Notes: generated by a model from the letters alone, not told the origin. Positions 37,941 through 51,142 are shown, numbered from the stretch's first letter. The stretch: 64,000 nt of DNA from Chamaelirium japonicum (GCA_947650365.1 OX393555.1:18525424-18589423); one strand, 5' to 3'. Translations and numbers: made by a program.

Positions 37941-38880
37941 ATGTTATCCTTCCTTCAATCCAATATTGACGTCTTCGCTTGGTGTTTCGAAGACATGCCC
38001 GGGATCAACCCGGAGAATGCTTGTTACCGGCTCGCAATCAAAGGAGAAGTGAAGCCCGTCAAGCAAAAACCACGCACAATCCGACTAGAACGACAAGCTA
38101 CAGTTCAGGAGGAGATCAGTAAACTAATCACAGCAGGCTTCATTCGTGAAGTAGAGTACCCTACTTGGATCTCCAACATAGTCGCTATCCCAAAGAAGAA
38201 TGGCAAGATCAGGGTCTGCATCGACTTCACCAACCTCAATAAGGCTTGCCCTAAAGACCCATTCCCCATGCCAAGGATAGATAGACTCGTTGACGCCACT
38301 GCTGGCCACGAGCTCCTATCTTTCATGGATGGATACTTTGGGTATAATCAAATTCTGCTACATCTGGACGATCAAGAGAAGACGTGTTTTGTGACAGACT
38401 GAGGTCTCTACTGCTACAACATAATGCCCTTCAGCCTCAAAAATACTGGATCGACCTATCAAAGACTAGTCACGAAGATGTTCGAAGAGCAAATCAGCCA
38501 CAACGCCGAAGTCTATGACGATGATCTTCTCACCAAAAGTTCCAATCGTGAGAGCCACCTCTCCAATCTGGCAGAGACGTTTCAAATCCTTCAAAAATAC
38601 TGCATGAAGCTCAACCCAGCTAAATGTGCCTTCGGTGTTTAATCGGGTAAATTCCTGGATCACCTTGCGACCAGGAGAGGCATCGAAGCTAACCCCGAAA
38701 AATTCGAGCTATCCTCGATATGTCATCGCCTACCAATGGGAAGGAAGTGCAACGCCTCACTGGAAGATTAGCTGCCCTCAATCGATTCATCTCGAAATCT
38801 TCTCACAAGTGCAAACCGCTCTTCGACAAGTTACGAAAGGCAAATACCTTTGGATGGAGTCCAAGTTGTGAATAAGTTTT
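37941..38880 (+). pseudogene. Reverse transcriptase, gypsy copy B, catalytic motif altered
   Basis: ISKLITAGFIREVEYPTWIS, VCIDFTNLN and GYNQILLHLDDQEK are present. The catalytic box reads YDDDLLTKS instead of the YVDD seen in copy A (a Val to Asp change). A TGA at 38399-38401, a TAA at 38640-38642 and a frameshift near 38695 further disable it. Confidence 0.85.
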
Positions 38881-38902
38881 TCAAAGTGTCAAAAATTATC
38901 TC

Positions 38903-39328
38903 GTGCGTGCTCCCATTTTGACAGGTCCGCTCCCAAAGGAAGATCTCTGGCTCTATCTTGTCGTCACCGATCAAGCAATCAGTGCGGTCCTGGTCAGCAG
39001 AAGAGAAGGCATCGAATATCCAGTCTACTACATCAGTCATATACTTCTCTCGGCAGAGACTCGCTATTCCACGATTGAGAAGGTCATACTAGCCTTGCTC
39101 ACTGCATCACGATGTCTTCAACCCTATTTTGTCTCCCAACCGATCACAGTCGTCTCAAAGCACCCACTCAAAGACATCCTCGATAAGGTAGGTCGAGTAG
39201 GTCGAATGACCAAATGGGCGATCGAGATGAGTGCTCTCGGGATTCAATTCGAGCCTCATACTTCGTTCAAAGGGCAAGCTATAGCTGACTTCCTTGCCGA
39301 CTTCCCCGTGGAAGATCCTATTGCATAG
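38903..39328 (+). pseudogene. First RNase H, gypsy copy B
   Basis: LPKEDLWLYLVVTDQAISAV, SHILLSAETRYSTIEK and IADFLADFPVEDP mark the ordinary gypsy RNase H and its link. TAG at 39326-39328 ends the frame. Confidence 0.8.
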
Positions 39329-39343
39329 AAGGATGGCGTCAAA

Positions 39344-39807
39344 ATGCACCACGATGACGAAGACGAGCCTCCACTCAACTCTGCTCCCACGACCATCAAT
39401 CGGAGTCCCGAGACTCCTAATACTTCAACTCGATGGAAGCTTTACACTGATGGGGCTTCAAGTGCAATCGGTTCGGGAATTGGGATAGTCTTGATATCCC
39501 CCGAGCTCGATCACCTTCAAAAGGCTATTCTCCTCGAATTCAACGCTATAAACAACAAAGCAGAATACGAAGCACTTATTTCTGGATTGGAGATTGCTAA
39601 ATCCTTTGGGGTGGACCGTCTCGTTGTCCACAGCGACTCCCAACTGATAATTCGACAGATCAATGGGGAGTATACAGCCCGAGAAGAGAGGATGCAACAC
39701 TACTTGGCCTTGGTGATGCATCATCGACAACGATTCAACAATATCGAATTCCTCCAAATCCCAAGGGCTGAAAATCGAGAGGCCGATGCTCTGGCTAATA
39801 CTGCTTC
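39344..39807 (+). pseudogene. Second (archaeal-like) RNase H, gypsy copy B
   Basis: WKLYTDGASSAIGSGIG, NKAEYEAL, VHSDSQL and NREADALAN supply the four acidic catalytic residues, all present. The domain is open throughout until copia 1 interrupts it at 39808 in the codon after ANTA. The polyprotein resumes after 49728. Confidence 0.85.
39803..39807. repeat. Target site duplication GCTTC of copia 1 (partner 49729-49733)
   Basis: GCTTC precedes the 5' LTR and follows the 3' LTR. The reading frame of copy B pol is continuous across the site when the insertion is ignored. Confidence 0.93.
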
Positions 39808-42137
39808 TGTTAGAATTGGTGAGGTCTATAGCTCGTAAAAACCTAGTGTTTAGCTTTGTATGGTTGATAGTATAGGATTGCATATTGGTACGTATCTTAG
39901 TACGTGTTCTGATTACAGAACAGAGAGCCATGGCTACATGGTAATCCACTTGAGTGGGAGACTCAAGGGACTGGTCCCATGTAACCTAAATACGTTTGCA
40001 GCTCTAATAAGGGTTGGTCGCCCTATCAGGATAAGCTGTTGGGATGACAGAGCGTAGGTGTCTCCACCACGGTCATTACCAGGCACAGTGTCTGTGGCCG
40101 AACGGAACCAACACGGTGCACAGATCGATGAGCAGACATCGGTGCACTAAACCGTGTTTCTGCTTAGGGTAAAACGGTCCTAAACCCTGAGGAACCATGT
40201 CTGGTGGACTAACCAGTTGTGTGGTGCTTTGGCGCACCAATGTGTGAGGATCCGGATGAAGTGATCCAAAACCACGGTGTACTGGGTTACCCGGCTGGCG
40301 TTGCATCAGCGTGTCACTCCTGCAGGCTATCCACACCCCTAACGGGAGGTGCGTTCCTTGGTCTGACCTACGTCGTATTAAACCCTGGCCAGGTGGTCAT
40401 CAGTTGGACTGGTGACGGATCCGGTTGCTCGGAAGAGTAATCGGAGGTACGATGTATGTGGTCAACCGGGAAGGAACCGAGTCATATGAGCACTCGAGTC
40501 TGACGGTATTCTCCACTGCTCGAGTTGCATCATGGCACCAAGTGGAGGGACAGCGAGTTTACCATACTAAGCGGAGAGCAGGGGTATGAGAGAGAACATA
40601 GTAAGTCCGGGGGAATTGGAGTGCAGCCTGCGTCGCACTCTGGGTGGCTACGCAGGTTAACTCGGACTCAGAGGATCGATGGTACACTCGGGTAGTGTGT
40701 CGATCGAGTCTGAGTTGGAAGCCATGAACTCTGGTCCCTGAAGGTTCCACCTTATCGACATTATGTACGGTTCTTATACCATCTCCTCGAAACACAGAAC
40801 GTAGTTAGAGGAAGCGAGAAGTCCAAGCATACGCTCCGTGAGTGCTTCGCACTAGTGCACGGTAGATGCGTAGCTATGTGTGTGCACTAAGGGGAAACCC
40901 TAGGTTAGTGCAGAGACGCATGTAGCAATTCCTTGCCATAAGTGGACTTTGCCACATGGGTGCGATGCACCGGGACATGTTGCGAGTTGACTAGTTGACT
41001 TCACTAGGGGCACCTTACGGGAACCTCAGAGAATAGTGAAATCACTGGTGCACTTCACTTATGTGTGCCTTGCAAAGTCTCGTACACGAGGAACGGCCAA
41101 CTAGTGGCATAAGGGCGTTTTGGTCATACCATGCGCCACTATGCACTAAGGGGGCTGGCCCAAAGTGTTGAGAGATTGGTCAAGGCCGGCCCCATTAGTT
41201 TCGGGAGGTTGTTGCCTCCGATGAAGGGGCCGGTTATGAGGCGCAGAAAACGGGCTGGTTTTGACCGTTTTCGAAAACAAGGAAAGGATAGAGATAAAGA
41301 AGAGATATATAGGGATAAGGTTTGAATCTATCATCCTTATCCATACTGTCCTTATCCATATGAATAGGCCGGCCCTATATATGAGAAGGAGAGAGAGGGT
41401 GCACAAAATTAATAGAGCCATGCAAGCCCTAGGGCCGGCCATGGCATGGGGAAACCCTAGCCGCCCCCTCTCCTCTCTTCGCATCTCCTCTCTCGTCTCT
41501 CTCTCCCTCGCTTGCGCCATTGGATGACGACTCGTCTTCCTCACGTGGTGTTTTGTAGAAAGAGAAGGCTCGTCGTATGGAGGCACTCAGAGATCCATCG
41601 ACGAGGTGCCGTGCATCGTGTGAGATCGGGTGAACTAGAAGGCGTCTCCCGCAACCTTTTGCTGTCCAGAATCTGCACAGAAAATCAACGTTGTTTCTGC
41701 GATTTCGGGAGCTACAGAAATCCAAACGATGTGAAACTTGTTGGAAAAGTTGCGTCTCGAAGTTGGCTACCTACAGTCCAAATTTCAGCCCAATCGGAGT
41801 TCGAAACAGAAAGTTATGGCCGTCGCACCGAAGCTATGTCGAGCAGATCCGTAGCCTGTCTCCATCGACAAAGAAGAAATTTGTCGCGGTGAAAGATTCC
41901 GCACGCAGGTATGACCTCTAACAAGTAGATCTAACATAATTAGAACATGCATTCATGCTAGTTTGTTCTTTCGCGTTAGATCATCGTTAGGGGTTCGCGT
42001 AGTTGCCATGCTAGATTCATACACGCATATGTAGATCGTTTCGATAAAAATTTTGATATGTAACGCACACCGCTCACGGTCCTCGGACCTTCACTTTGCT
42101 TCCACTGCGGGCCTCTACCATGGATTTATTTCCAACA
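39808..42137 (+). repeat. 5' LTR of copia 1
   Basis: Starts TGTTAGAATTGG and ends TTTCCAACA. TATA-like CCTATATATGAG is at 41374-41385. The last 200 bases carry the TCGGACCTTC words also seen in the solo LTR at 11716. Confidence 0.93.
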
Positions 42138-42139
42138 AT

Positions 42140-42151
42140 TGGTATCAGAGC
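42140..42151 (+). promoter_or_regulatory. Primer binding site of copia 1
   Basis: TGGTATCAGAGC, the initiator tRNA-Met complement typical of plant copia, two bases after the LTR. Confidence 0.93.
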
Positions 42152-44030
42152 ACGCTAGTGGTGTGCGTTTCATGTTTTTTTTCATGAAACCGTCATATGC
42201 GCGCATGAATAGTATGTGCCGCCATCGGGGTTCTACGAGTAGATCATGCATAGTAGATTTTGTATGTTCTATGAATCGTTCTTGCAGGGCGCCGCTTCTA
42301 AAATTATTCTGGATATGTGATTGCTTGCTACCGGGGGTCGGACCCCGTGTTAACGATTTTGTCTGGATGTTTTTTCTTCTGTGTGTGGATAGATTTTAGA
42401 GCCATAGTCGGGCAAGAGGTGAAGATTTACCACCCTTGATTCCCAGGCTTTTGCTAGGTTTGTTTTCCTTTTCTTTCTAGGAAATTGTGTACGAGCGAGC
42501 ACTTACTCGAAGCGTACTAGATCTTTTTCAGTTACAGATTGAAGAGGAGGACTTACCGTGGAGATCCACCACTGGGAAGATGAGCGGAACCTTGGAGGAC
42601 GATGGCGATTCGGCGAAGCGTACACGATGACGGCAAAGGGCATAAAGCGTCAGAAGATCGTATACAGAGGCTTGCACCGGATCGAGGAGCCTTGTGAAGG
42701 AGACAGAGAGCCTGCGCTGTGCCAGTCAGGTTCAGGGGTCGGACCCTGAACTTGATTCAGTTGTGTGCTTATTTCTTTCAGTAGTTCTTTATATTTCTGT
42801 AGAGAACCCCGATGCGATAATTTGATTATCTGTGTCAGAGGGATGCCCTTTCCCCTCGGGTCCTAGCGACCTTATTAGGATTGGATTCCACTAGTGATGC
42901 CTATTATTTAATTGACCCTTGATGATAGTATGAATTCCTCACATGTGGTTATGCCCCCATTAGGTCAACACCCGATTAGTCGGGTGTGCCTATTTGGCAA
43001 GCATCGAAACCTAGAATGAGTTGGAATTCTACTATGACATCATTCGTCAAATTTATAAGCAAGGCGCCATGGTAGTGGAAGACCTTTCCTGTCAGTCTGA
43101 CCTTAGGCTAGGCTCCAGGGCATTAGCGTGATAGCCAAGTTTGCAAAGCATCAATGTTCTTGGGATATGTAATGTGACCCTTGAGTGGAGAAATCCACTC
43201 GAGGCAGGGACTATGATATTCCAAGATCGATTAATGCTTCGCGAAAGGCTTGAATGCTAGTGGGAGCACGGTATGACCAGGGTCTAGTGTATAGGTTGTC
43301 GTGACCTTAGTGTACACTCATACTTGCATTAAATAACCCTCAACTTTAATAAGGGATGTAAGAGAGGACTTTTAGAGATCCTCTGGCCTCCACGGCCAAT
43401 CGTTTTGTGTTTGGGTGGGGATGCATAACTTCACACCCCCTAGGGTGGGAGCTGTGTGTTTTCATGCCAAATTACTTAATGACCTCCCTAAGGATATGGC
43501 GATTACGAGGCCAGGAGAGAAGGGCTTTTCATCCCACCCTAGTGGGGGCCGCATGAACTCCCGTGTCATAATTGCTTAGGCTCGTGGGTAAGCATCCTAA
43601 GTGCACGTGAGGTATTCGTTGCGAAGACAACGGTGATCACGTGGCACTGGCCAAAAGATAACCATGGTCCATCAAAGCCCTTAGTTGGCAGATTTGGACT
43701 GGGTCAAGGAAAGGCCCGTGTAAGCGGATTGACGCTGCATGATGCCCCCTAGGGCAGGTGTAGTCGATTCCGAGATCTTACATACATGGTTAATTAATCC
43801 ATAGAGGTGTCTTCGCTGTGAGGGTAGCGCTGACATTTGGATATAATTAGCTTATTTTCAAAATCCATAAAATAAGTTATTTTGCATTCATTTTCATTCA
43901 ACCATATAGTTCCCCTATCCGCTATCCCATAAGAGAACCAGTTATCGGGTCTCTAACTACGTAGAGTGGAAGCGCAATCTTTAGCTTATACTTAGGGTAG
44001 TAAATGTACATTGGCATGCAATCTAAATAT
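42152..44030 (+). other. Leader of copia 1, with two hairpins sharing a GTCGGA loop
   Basis: About 1.9 kb without a sustained ORF. Hairpin 1 (42332-42347) has stem CGGGG/CCCCG, hairpin 2 (42730-42751) has the perfect 8-bp stem GTTCAGGG/CCCTGAAC, and both have the loop GTCGGA. The leader resembles that of copia 2, with shared words such as GGGATGCCCTTTCCCC and GTGGGAGCACGGTA. Confidence 0.7.
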
Positions 44031-44483
44031 CCCTGTACTAGACCTAATGGGTCCAGATGTCACTAGGGCACTAACTAGGGCATATGAAGACTGGCGAGAG
44101 TCTAAGGAGATGTGCAAGTGCTATGTTATAGCAGACTTGCGGACAATTCTTTAGAAGCGAGTCAGAGATATGCTGGGTCTTCTCTAATTAAGTTTTACTT
44201 GCATTAGATGTCTGGAAGGCGAAGTCAGTCGACTCATCGCTTTTCCACTAAGATACTTGTCGGTACCGAGATGTCAGTTGGTATGCTTGTTCGGGAACAC
44301 ATCTTTGAGTTCCAGAACGAACTAGATTCCCAAGACATGGTACCAGATGACGAGGTGGTGGAAGACGTCTGTCTTGCATCCTTGTCTGGAACCTTCGAAG
44401 GCGTTATCAGAGACTTTAGCTTTAACAAGTTAGAGATGATAAACGCAGAACTTCTAAGGAGATTTCCAAGAGACAAAGGATGA
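44031..44483 (+). pseudogene. gag remnant of copia 1
   Basis: The open piece 44208-44483 aligns with copia 2 gag (VREHIFEF, DVCLASLSGTFEGVI, NKLEMINAELL). It covers less than half of gag, and further traces upstream (KEMCKCYVIA) are broken by stops. Confidence 0.8.
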
Positions 44484-47388
44484 GATCAAGATTAAAGGCA
44501 ATGCCTTTAGTGCTTAACCTAGGTCTTCTTTAGAAGAACCTAAGGGAATAACTTATAAGAGATCGAAAACTATTCTAGTACAGAAACTGGTGTGGAATCC
44601 TAAGTCTGGTAACGCCAAGGACGGAAGTATTTCCGCTGTGGCGAGCATAGAGGGTATTTGAAGATTGAGTATGACCTCAGGATGTTAGGAGTTGAGTCGC
44701 TATCTAGTAGCAGTTCTTATGCTTCTTGGAATGTAGACTTCTGGTCTATAGATATTCAAGGAAAGCAGAAGGCTACTTTATAGTGAAGGAATCCTAACAT
44801 AGGTACTGATGCCATAAGCCGCTGCGGAAGCTGTTAGATATGATTGTCTTAGTTTTTTCGAAATACGGATTTTGTTTTTTTAGAGATGTAGTTCTGTTTC
44901 CTCTCTGGTAAATGAAGTTTTTAGTTTTAGACAGCACCGTAGGTATGTATCTTAAACTAAATAGATAGCTTCATTACTAGAGAAATAGATCAGAATAATC
45001 TCTTTATATTTAATCCTAATTCGGAAATAGATATCATGACAGCTGCAGCGTCTAATTTAAATTCATCTAAATCCTTCGGAGAAGCTATCCCATTTGTGAC
45101 CCCTCTGATTTAGATATTCTGCCTTAGATAAATTCAAAGGTAAAAGAAGGCCGAGTTTCTGTTCACAGATTCATCGGAGATCCTTCTAACCTATGAATGT
45201 TATCTGGAAGGCAGAATAACTAAAAGGGCCACTAAGGTATTGGAGTTAGTTAATTTTGACGTCTATGGTTCCAAGAGCGTCTAGACGATAGAAGACTCTT
45301 CGATTTAATCGAAGAAATAAGTCACTATCGGACGAGTTCCATAGGATCCTGAGAGAGTATGGGATTATCTCCCAGTTAAATGCTCTAAGGATGACACGTC
45401 AGAATGAAGTCTCTGAGAGAAGGAATCGGACTCTGTTTGACATGGTCCGTACTATGATGAATATTGCCAAGTATACTACCCACCTTTGGTGGGGTTGTAC
45501 CTTAAAACAGTAGCTTATATCTGAAACTATCTCTCATCTAGATCAGTACCTCAGACCTATAGAGAGCTATGGTCTAAGCGAAAGCTGACACTATAGTGTC
45601 TCGAGATATAGAATTGTCATGCACTTGTGCAAAACGACAAGAGGGATGAGATGGAGATGTAGTTCCAGGTATATCTGTTTGTAGGTTACCCTTAGGAGGC
45701 ATAAGATGGACTGTTTTATGATCTTGAGGTTAGGAAGGTAATCGTTTCTACGAACACCATCTACCTAGATCAAGATTATATTATAAGACCATAAGTTTAT
45801 CAGTAAGGTAGTTCTGGGTAAACTACTGGGTACTGGTAGAGAGTGCGCATTTGAAAAACGTAGTGGGAGTAGATGATACAAGAAACTAGTATACCAGGTA
45901 TTGTAGAAACGATTCACTTTGTACCACCACCACCTCATCGTTGTGGGACCATCAGAGCTCCTGAAAGATACTATGGAGAAACTTCGATAGTTAATCCAGA
46001 GTTTCAGGAGGATGATCCCTAGAGCTACGAAGAAGTAGTGGGAGCTTCCGACAGCTCTGACTGACAAAAGACCATGGAGGCAAGCTTACATCAATGTCCC
46101 TTGGAACAGTCTTGACACTTATAGCACTATCACCCTTCAGGGTGTAGGAGGTGTATAAGAAGAGCACCCGGTTAAGACTTAAGTAGCTAGATTAGTTACC
46201 AAAGGAGAAGGGATTGACTATGTCAAAACCATCTCACTGGTAGCTATGCCTAAGTCTATAACGGATCCTCTTAATCCATCACAGCCCATTATAGTTGGGA
46301 GATCTGGTTGATGGATGTCAAGACAGTTATTCCCTAACGGGAATTTGAAAAGGGACATATGGATGATGTAGCCTCAGGCTTTGTGTCAGTAGGTTAGGAA
46401 GATATGGAATGCAAGTTGCAATGGTCCATTTATGGACTGATGCAAGCATCCAGGTTGGAATGTCTATTTTGATCAAGAGAATCCGCTCACACGGATTTGA
46501 TCAGAATGAGGATAAACCAAGTTGGTACAAGAAAGGTGAAATAGCTACAAGGGTGTATTTAGTACTTTACGTTAACGATATTTTATTGATTGAAAATGAT
46601 GTAAGAATATTGTTTATGGTAAAGGTTTGTAGTCATCACAATTCGATGTGAAAGACCCTAATGAGGCGAGTTATGCTCTGGGAATCAAGGTAACTCGAGA
46701 CAACCAGAGCAAGATTCTCTTACTGTCACAGGCTACGCATGAAGATAAGATTCTAGCCAGATTCGTTTTAAGAGGCTAGATATCTATTGCGCAGCAGAAA
46801 GATGGGTCGGTTTCAGTCGAACCCGGGTCCAGATCTTTGGACCGATGTGAAGGGTATACTCAGAAATCCCCGTTAAGTAAGGATTGTGAGTTAGCTTGCA
46901 CTTCACAGGTCCTGATATCGATTGGACACACAGGATCTGACTTTGGTGTCAGATGTGTGTTTCAGAGAATCGATTTCAGGGATTATTTTTATTTTGGGAT
47001 TAGAAGCGGTAATTGGTAGAGTGTGAAGCAAGTGCATCACAGACTCTACCACAGATGCTTAGCACGTTGTTGCGTGCGAAGTAGTATATCAGGTGGTAAG
47101 GCTTAGGAAGTTCTTAGAGAACTTGGGACGCGTACCAGAGGCTCAGTTATCTGTTGTTACAACAGAAGAGCGGTAAGCAAGGTCCAAGGAGACTAGGCAC
47201 CGCCGTGAGGGGAAACCCATCAAGTACAAACTCCACTTGATCTGACAGTTATATGAGGAAATGCAAGTAGCGGTACTGAGGTGGAATCTACAGACAATGT
47301 TGTCAATTCCTTTAGGGAATTCCTGCAAAGGCTTTTGGGCAGCATGTAGAAGCTACAGAGCTCAACACCGTTATTCCTCGTTAGACCT
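44484..47388 (+). pseudogene. pol debris of copia 1
   Basis: Traces can be followed against copia 2: integrase near 45350-45480 (SERRNRTLFDMVRT), RT at 46409-46651 with YVNDILLIENDV in place of YVDD, and RNase H traces near 47000-47200. Stops and frameshifts are very frequent and no domain is whole. Confidence 0.75.
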
Positions 47389-47398
47389 AGTGGGAGAT
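47389..47398 (+). promoter_or_regulatory. Polypurine tract of copia 1
   Basis: AGTGGGAGAT directly before the 3' LTR. Confidence 0.85.
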
Positions 47399-49728
47399 TG
47401 TTAGAATTGGTGAGGTCTATAGCTCGTAAAAACCTAGTGTTTAGCTTTGTATGGTTGATAGTATAGGATTGCATATTGGTACGTATCTTAGTACGTGTTC
47501 TGATTACAGAACAGAGAGCCATGGCTACATGGTAATCCACTTGAGTGGGAGACTCAAGGGACTGGTCCCATGTAACCTAAATACGTTCGCAGCTCTAATA
47601 AGGGTTGGTCGCCCTATCAGGATAAGCTGTTGGGATGACAGAGCGTAGGTGTCTCCACCACGGTCATTACCAGGCATAGTGTCTGTGGCCGAACGGAACC
47701 AACACGGTGCACAGATCGATGAGCAGACATCGGTGCACTAAACCGTGTTTCTGCTTAGGGTAAAACGGTCCTAAACCCTGAGGAACCATGTCTGGTGGAC
47801 TAACCAGTTGTGTGGTGCTTTGGCGCACCAATGTGTGAGGATCCGGATGAAGTGATCCAAAACCACGGTGTACTGGGTTACCCGGCTGGCGTTGCATCAG
47901 CGTGTCACTCCTGCAGGCTATCCACACCCCTAACGGGAGGTGCGTTCCTTGGTCTGACCTACGTCGTATTAAACCCTGGCCAGGTGGTCATCAGTTGGAC
48001 TGGTGACGGATCCGGTTGCTCGGAAGAGTAATCGGAGGTACGATGTATGTGGTCAACCGGGAAGGAACCGAGTCATATGAGCACTCGAGTCTGACGGTAT
48101 TCTCCACTGCTCGAGTTGCATCATGGCACCAAGTGGAGGGACAGCGAGTTTACCATACTAAGCGGAGAGCAGGGGTATAAGAGAGAACATAGTAAGTCCG
48201 GGGGAATTGGAGTGCAGCCTGCGTCGCACTCTGGGTGGCTACGCAGGTTAACTCGGACTCAGAGGATCGATGGTACACTCGGGTAGTGTGTCGATCGAGT
48301 CTGAGTTGGAAGCCATGAACTCTGGTCCCTGAAGGTTCCACCTTATCGACATTATGTACGGTTCTTATACCATCTCCTCGAAACACAGAACGTAGTTAGA
48401 GGAAGCGAGAAGTCCAAGCATACGCTCCGTGAGTGCTTCGCACTAGTGCACGGTAGATGCGTAGCTATGTGTGTGCACTAAGGGGAAACCCTAGGTTAGT
48501 GCAGAGACGCATGTAGCAATTCCTTGCCATAAGTGGACTTTGCCACATGGGTGCGATGCACCGGGACATGTTGCGAGTTGACTAGTTGACTTCACTAGGG
48601 GCACCTTACGGGAACCTCAGAGAATAGTGAAATCACTGGTGCACTTCACTTATGTGTGCCTTGCAAAGTCTCGTACACGAGGAACGGCCAACTAGTGGCA
48701 TAAGGGCGTTTTGGTCATACCATGCGCCACTATGCACTAAGGGGGCCGGCCCAAAGTGTTGAGAGATTGGTCAAGGCTGGCCCCATTAGTTTCGGGAGGT
48801 TGTTGCCTCCGATGAAGGGGCCGGTTATGAGGCGCAGAAAACGGGCTGGTTTTGACCGTTTTCGAAAACAAGGAAATGATAGAGATAAAGAAGAGATATA
48901 TAGGGATAAGGTTTGAATCTATCATCCTTATCCATACTGTCCTTATCCATATGAATAGGCCGGCCCTATATATGAGAAGGAGAGAGAGGGTGCACAAAAT
49001 TAATAGAGCCATGCAAGCCCTAGGGCCGGCCATGGCATGGGGAAACCCTAGCCGCCCCCTCTCCTCTCTTCGCATCTCCTCTCTCGTCTCTCTCTCCCTC
49101 GCTTGCGCCATTGGATGACGACTCGTCTTCCTCACGTGGTGTTTTATAGAAAGAGAAGGCTCGTCGTATGGAGGCACTCAGAGATCCATCGACGAGGTGC
49201 CGTGCATCGTGTGAGATCGGGTGAACTAGAAGGCGTCTCCCGCAACCTTTTGCTGTCAAGAATCTGCACAGAAAATCAACGTTGTTTCTGCGATTTCGGG
49301 AGCTACAGAAATCCAAACGATGTGAAACTTGTTGGAAAAGTTGCGTCTCGAAGTTGGCTACCTACAGTCCAAATTTCAGCCCAATCGGAGTTCGAAACAG
49401 AAATTTATGGCCGTCGCACCGAAGCTATGTCGAGCAGATCCGTAGCCCGTCTCCATCGACAAAGAAGAAATTTGTCGCGGTGAAAGATTCCGCACGCAGG
49501 TATGACCTCTAACAAGTAGATCTAACATAATTAGAACATGCATTCATGCTAGTTTGTTCTTTCGCGTTAGATCATCGTTAGGGGTTCGCGTAGTTGCCAT
49601 GCTAGATTCATACACGCATATGTAGATCGTTTCGATGAAAATTTTGATATGTAACGCACACCGCTCACGGTCCTCGGACCTTCACTTTGCTTCCACTGCG
49701 GGCCTCTACCATGGATTTATTTCCAACA
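47399..49728 (+). repeat. 3' LTR of copia 1
   Basis: Same 2,330-bp length as the 5' LTR at offset 7,591. It is followed by GCTTC and then by the resumed integrase part of copy B. Confidence 0.93.
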
Positions 49729-51126
49729 GCTTCGGTACTTGAAGATTCACTCATAGAAAGGCAAATACAGATCGACTATCAAGAATCGTCAAAAACCACC
49801 ATCGAACAGCAGATCGTTGCCACTAATGAAAGATCTGGGGGTTGGAGATGGTCAATTTTCAATCTTACCATAACACATGAACTCGGGGATTGGAGACAGC
49901 CAATCTTTGACTTCATCAAACATGGCAAAATACTAGAAGAACCAATTCAAGCCAGAAGACTTCAAAGAAAGCTTTCATGCTATTGCCTCCAAGGAGCGGA
50001 TCTATATTTCAGATCACATAATGGGATGTTACTCAAATGTGTTGATCCCCTACAGGCAAAGGCAATCCTAATCGGCATTCATTCCGGAGCCTACGGAAAC
50101 CATTCAGGCGGAAGATCTCTCGAAGCCAAAATAAAACTACAAAGTTACTACTGGCCAACTATGGCAAGAGATGCTCACCAAGTGGTTCAAAGATACGAGC
50201 CTTGTCAACGACACACTCGAGCTATCCATCTCCCAGCAGATAAGCTCCATTCATTAACAAGTCAATGGCCTTTCAATCAATGGGGGTTGGATTTCTTGGG
50301 TCCTTTCCCACCAACACCAACCAAGAAAAAGTATCTACTATTAGCCACAGATTACTTCACAAAGTGGGTAAAAGCTGTGCCACTCTTTCGAGAGACAGAT
50401 GATGAAGTCATCAAGTTCATCAGGCAAAATATCTTTTCCAGGTTTGGCATACCCCAAGTTTTGATCACTGACAATGGAGCTCAATTCGATTCCGACAAGT
50501 TTCGAGAATTCTGTCTAAACAGCGGAATCAAACTTTTCTATTCAACACCAAGGTACCCTCAGTGCAATGGTCAAGCCGAAGCCTCTAACATAGCTATCCT
50601 TGGTCTATTCAAGAAGAAGCTCGATCACAAGAAAGGATTGTGGGAGAAAGTCCTACCAGAAGTCTTATGGGGCTATCGAACTACTCCAAGAAGATCAACT
50701 AGGTTCTCACCCTTTTGCCTAATCTATGGATCGAAAGCAGTTCACCCAACAGAAACCATCTCAAACACTCTGAAGACCAGAGCAATCGAAGAGGGGGTTA
50801 ACGATGAACTTCGAGTCAATGATCTTGATCTCTCTGAAGAGTTACGAGATCGAGCAACCATCCGTGTTGCCAAATACCAACAGAAGATCAAACAAGCCTA
50901 TAATCAGAAGGTTAGCAAGAGACAATTCCCAATTGGTAGCTTGGTCCTCAGAACAGTCTTCTACAATACCAAGGAACACAGCAGTGGAAAACTGGCTCCC
51001 AACTGGGAAGGACCCTACATCATCAAATCGATAGGAGGTAAAGGGTCTTATCGTCTGATCTCGCCAGAAGGAGATAGACTACTACGAGCTTAGAACACTA
51101 GACATCTCAAAATGTTCTATCCTTGA
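49729..51126 (+). pseudogene. Integrase region of gypsy copy B
   Basis: A long open stretch of about 455 codons follows copia 1: end of the RNase H linker, finger (HSGAYGNHSGG...RYEPCQRH), catalytic core (D in LATDYFTKW, D in ITDNGAQF, E in NGQAEASN) and a C-terminal NWEGPYIIKSIGG part. The finger has lost one zinc ligand: the CEPC of copy A is YEPC here. A TAG at 51091-51093 precedes the last ten codons (NTRHLKMFYP, stop at 51124). The visible ATG at 49687 lies in the copia LTR and is not a real start. Confidence 0.85.
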
Positions 51127-51142
51127 TGTAAACTCCATGCTG

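Larger units (their letters stand above)
39808..49728 (+). mobile_element. Copia 1: full-length but internally decayed Ty1/copia element
   Basis: A 9,921-bp element with 2,330-bp LTRs, a Met-initiator primer site, a long leader, gag/pol debris and a purine tract. The target duplication is perfect. By eye the LTRs differ at about eleven positions, yet the internal region has only scraps of coding frame. Confidence 0.93.

Noticed and set aside
49687-49728. ATG start of the long integrase frame
   Set aside because: The ATG lies in the copia 3' LTR; the true frame comes from copy B pol upstream of the insertion.
39808-49728. Integrated plant pararetrovirus
   Set aside because: LTRs, target duplication and copia-order domains fit a Ty1/copia element; no movement or coat protein motif is present.
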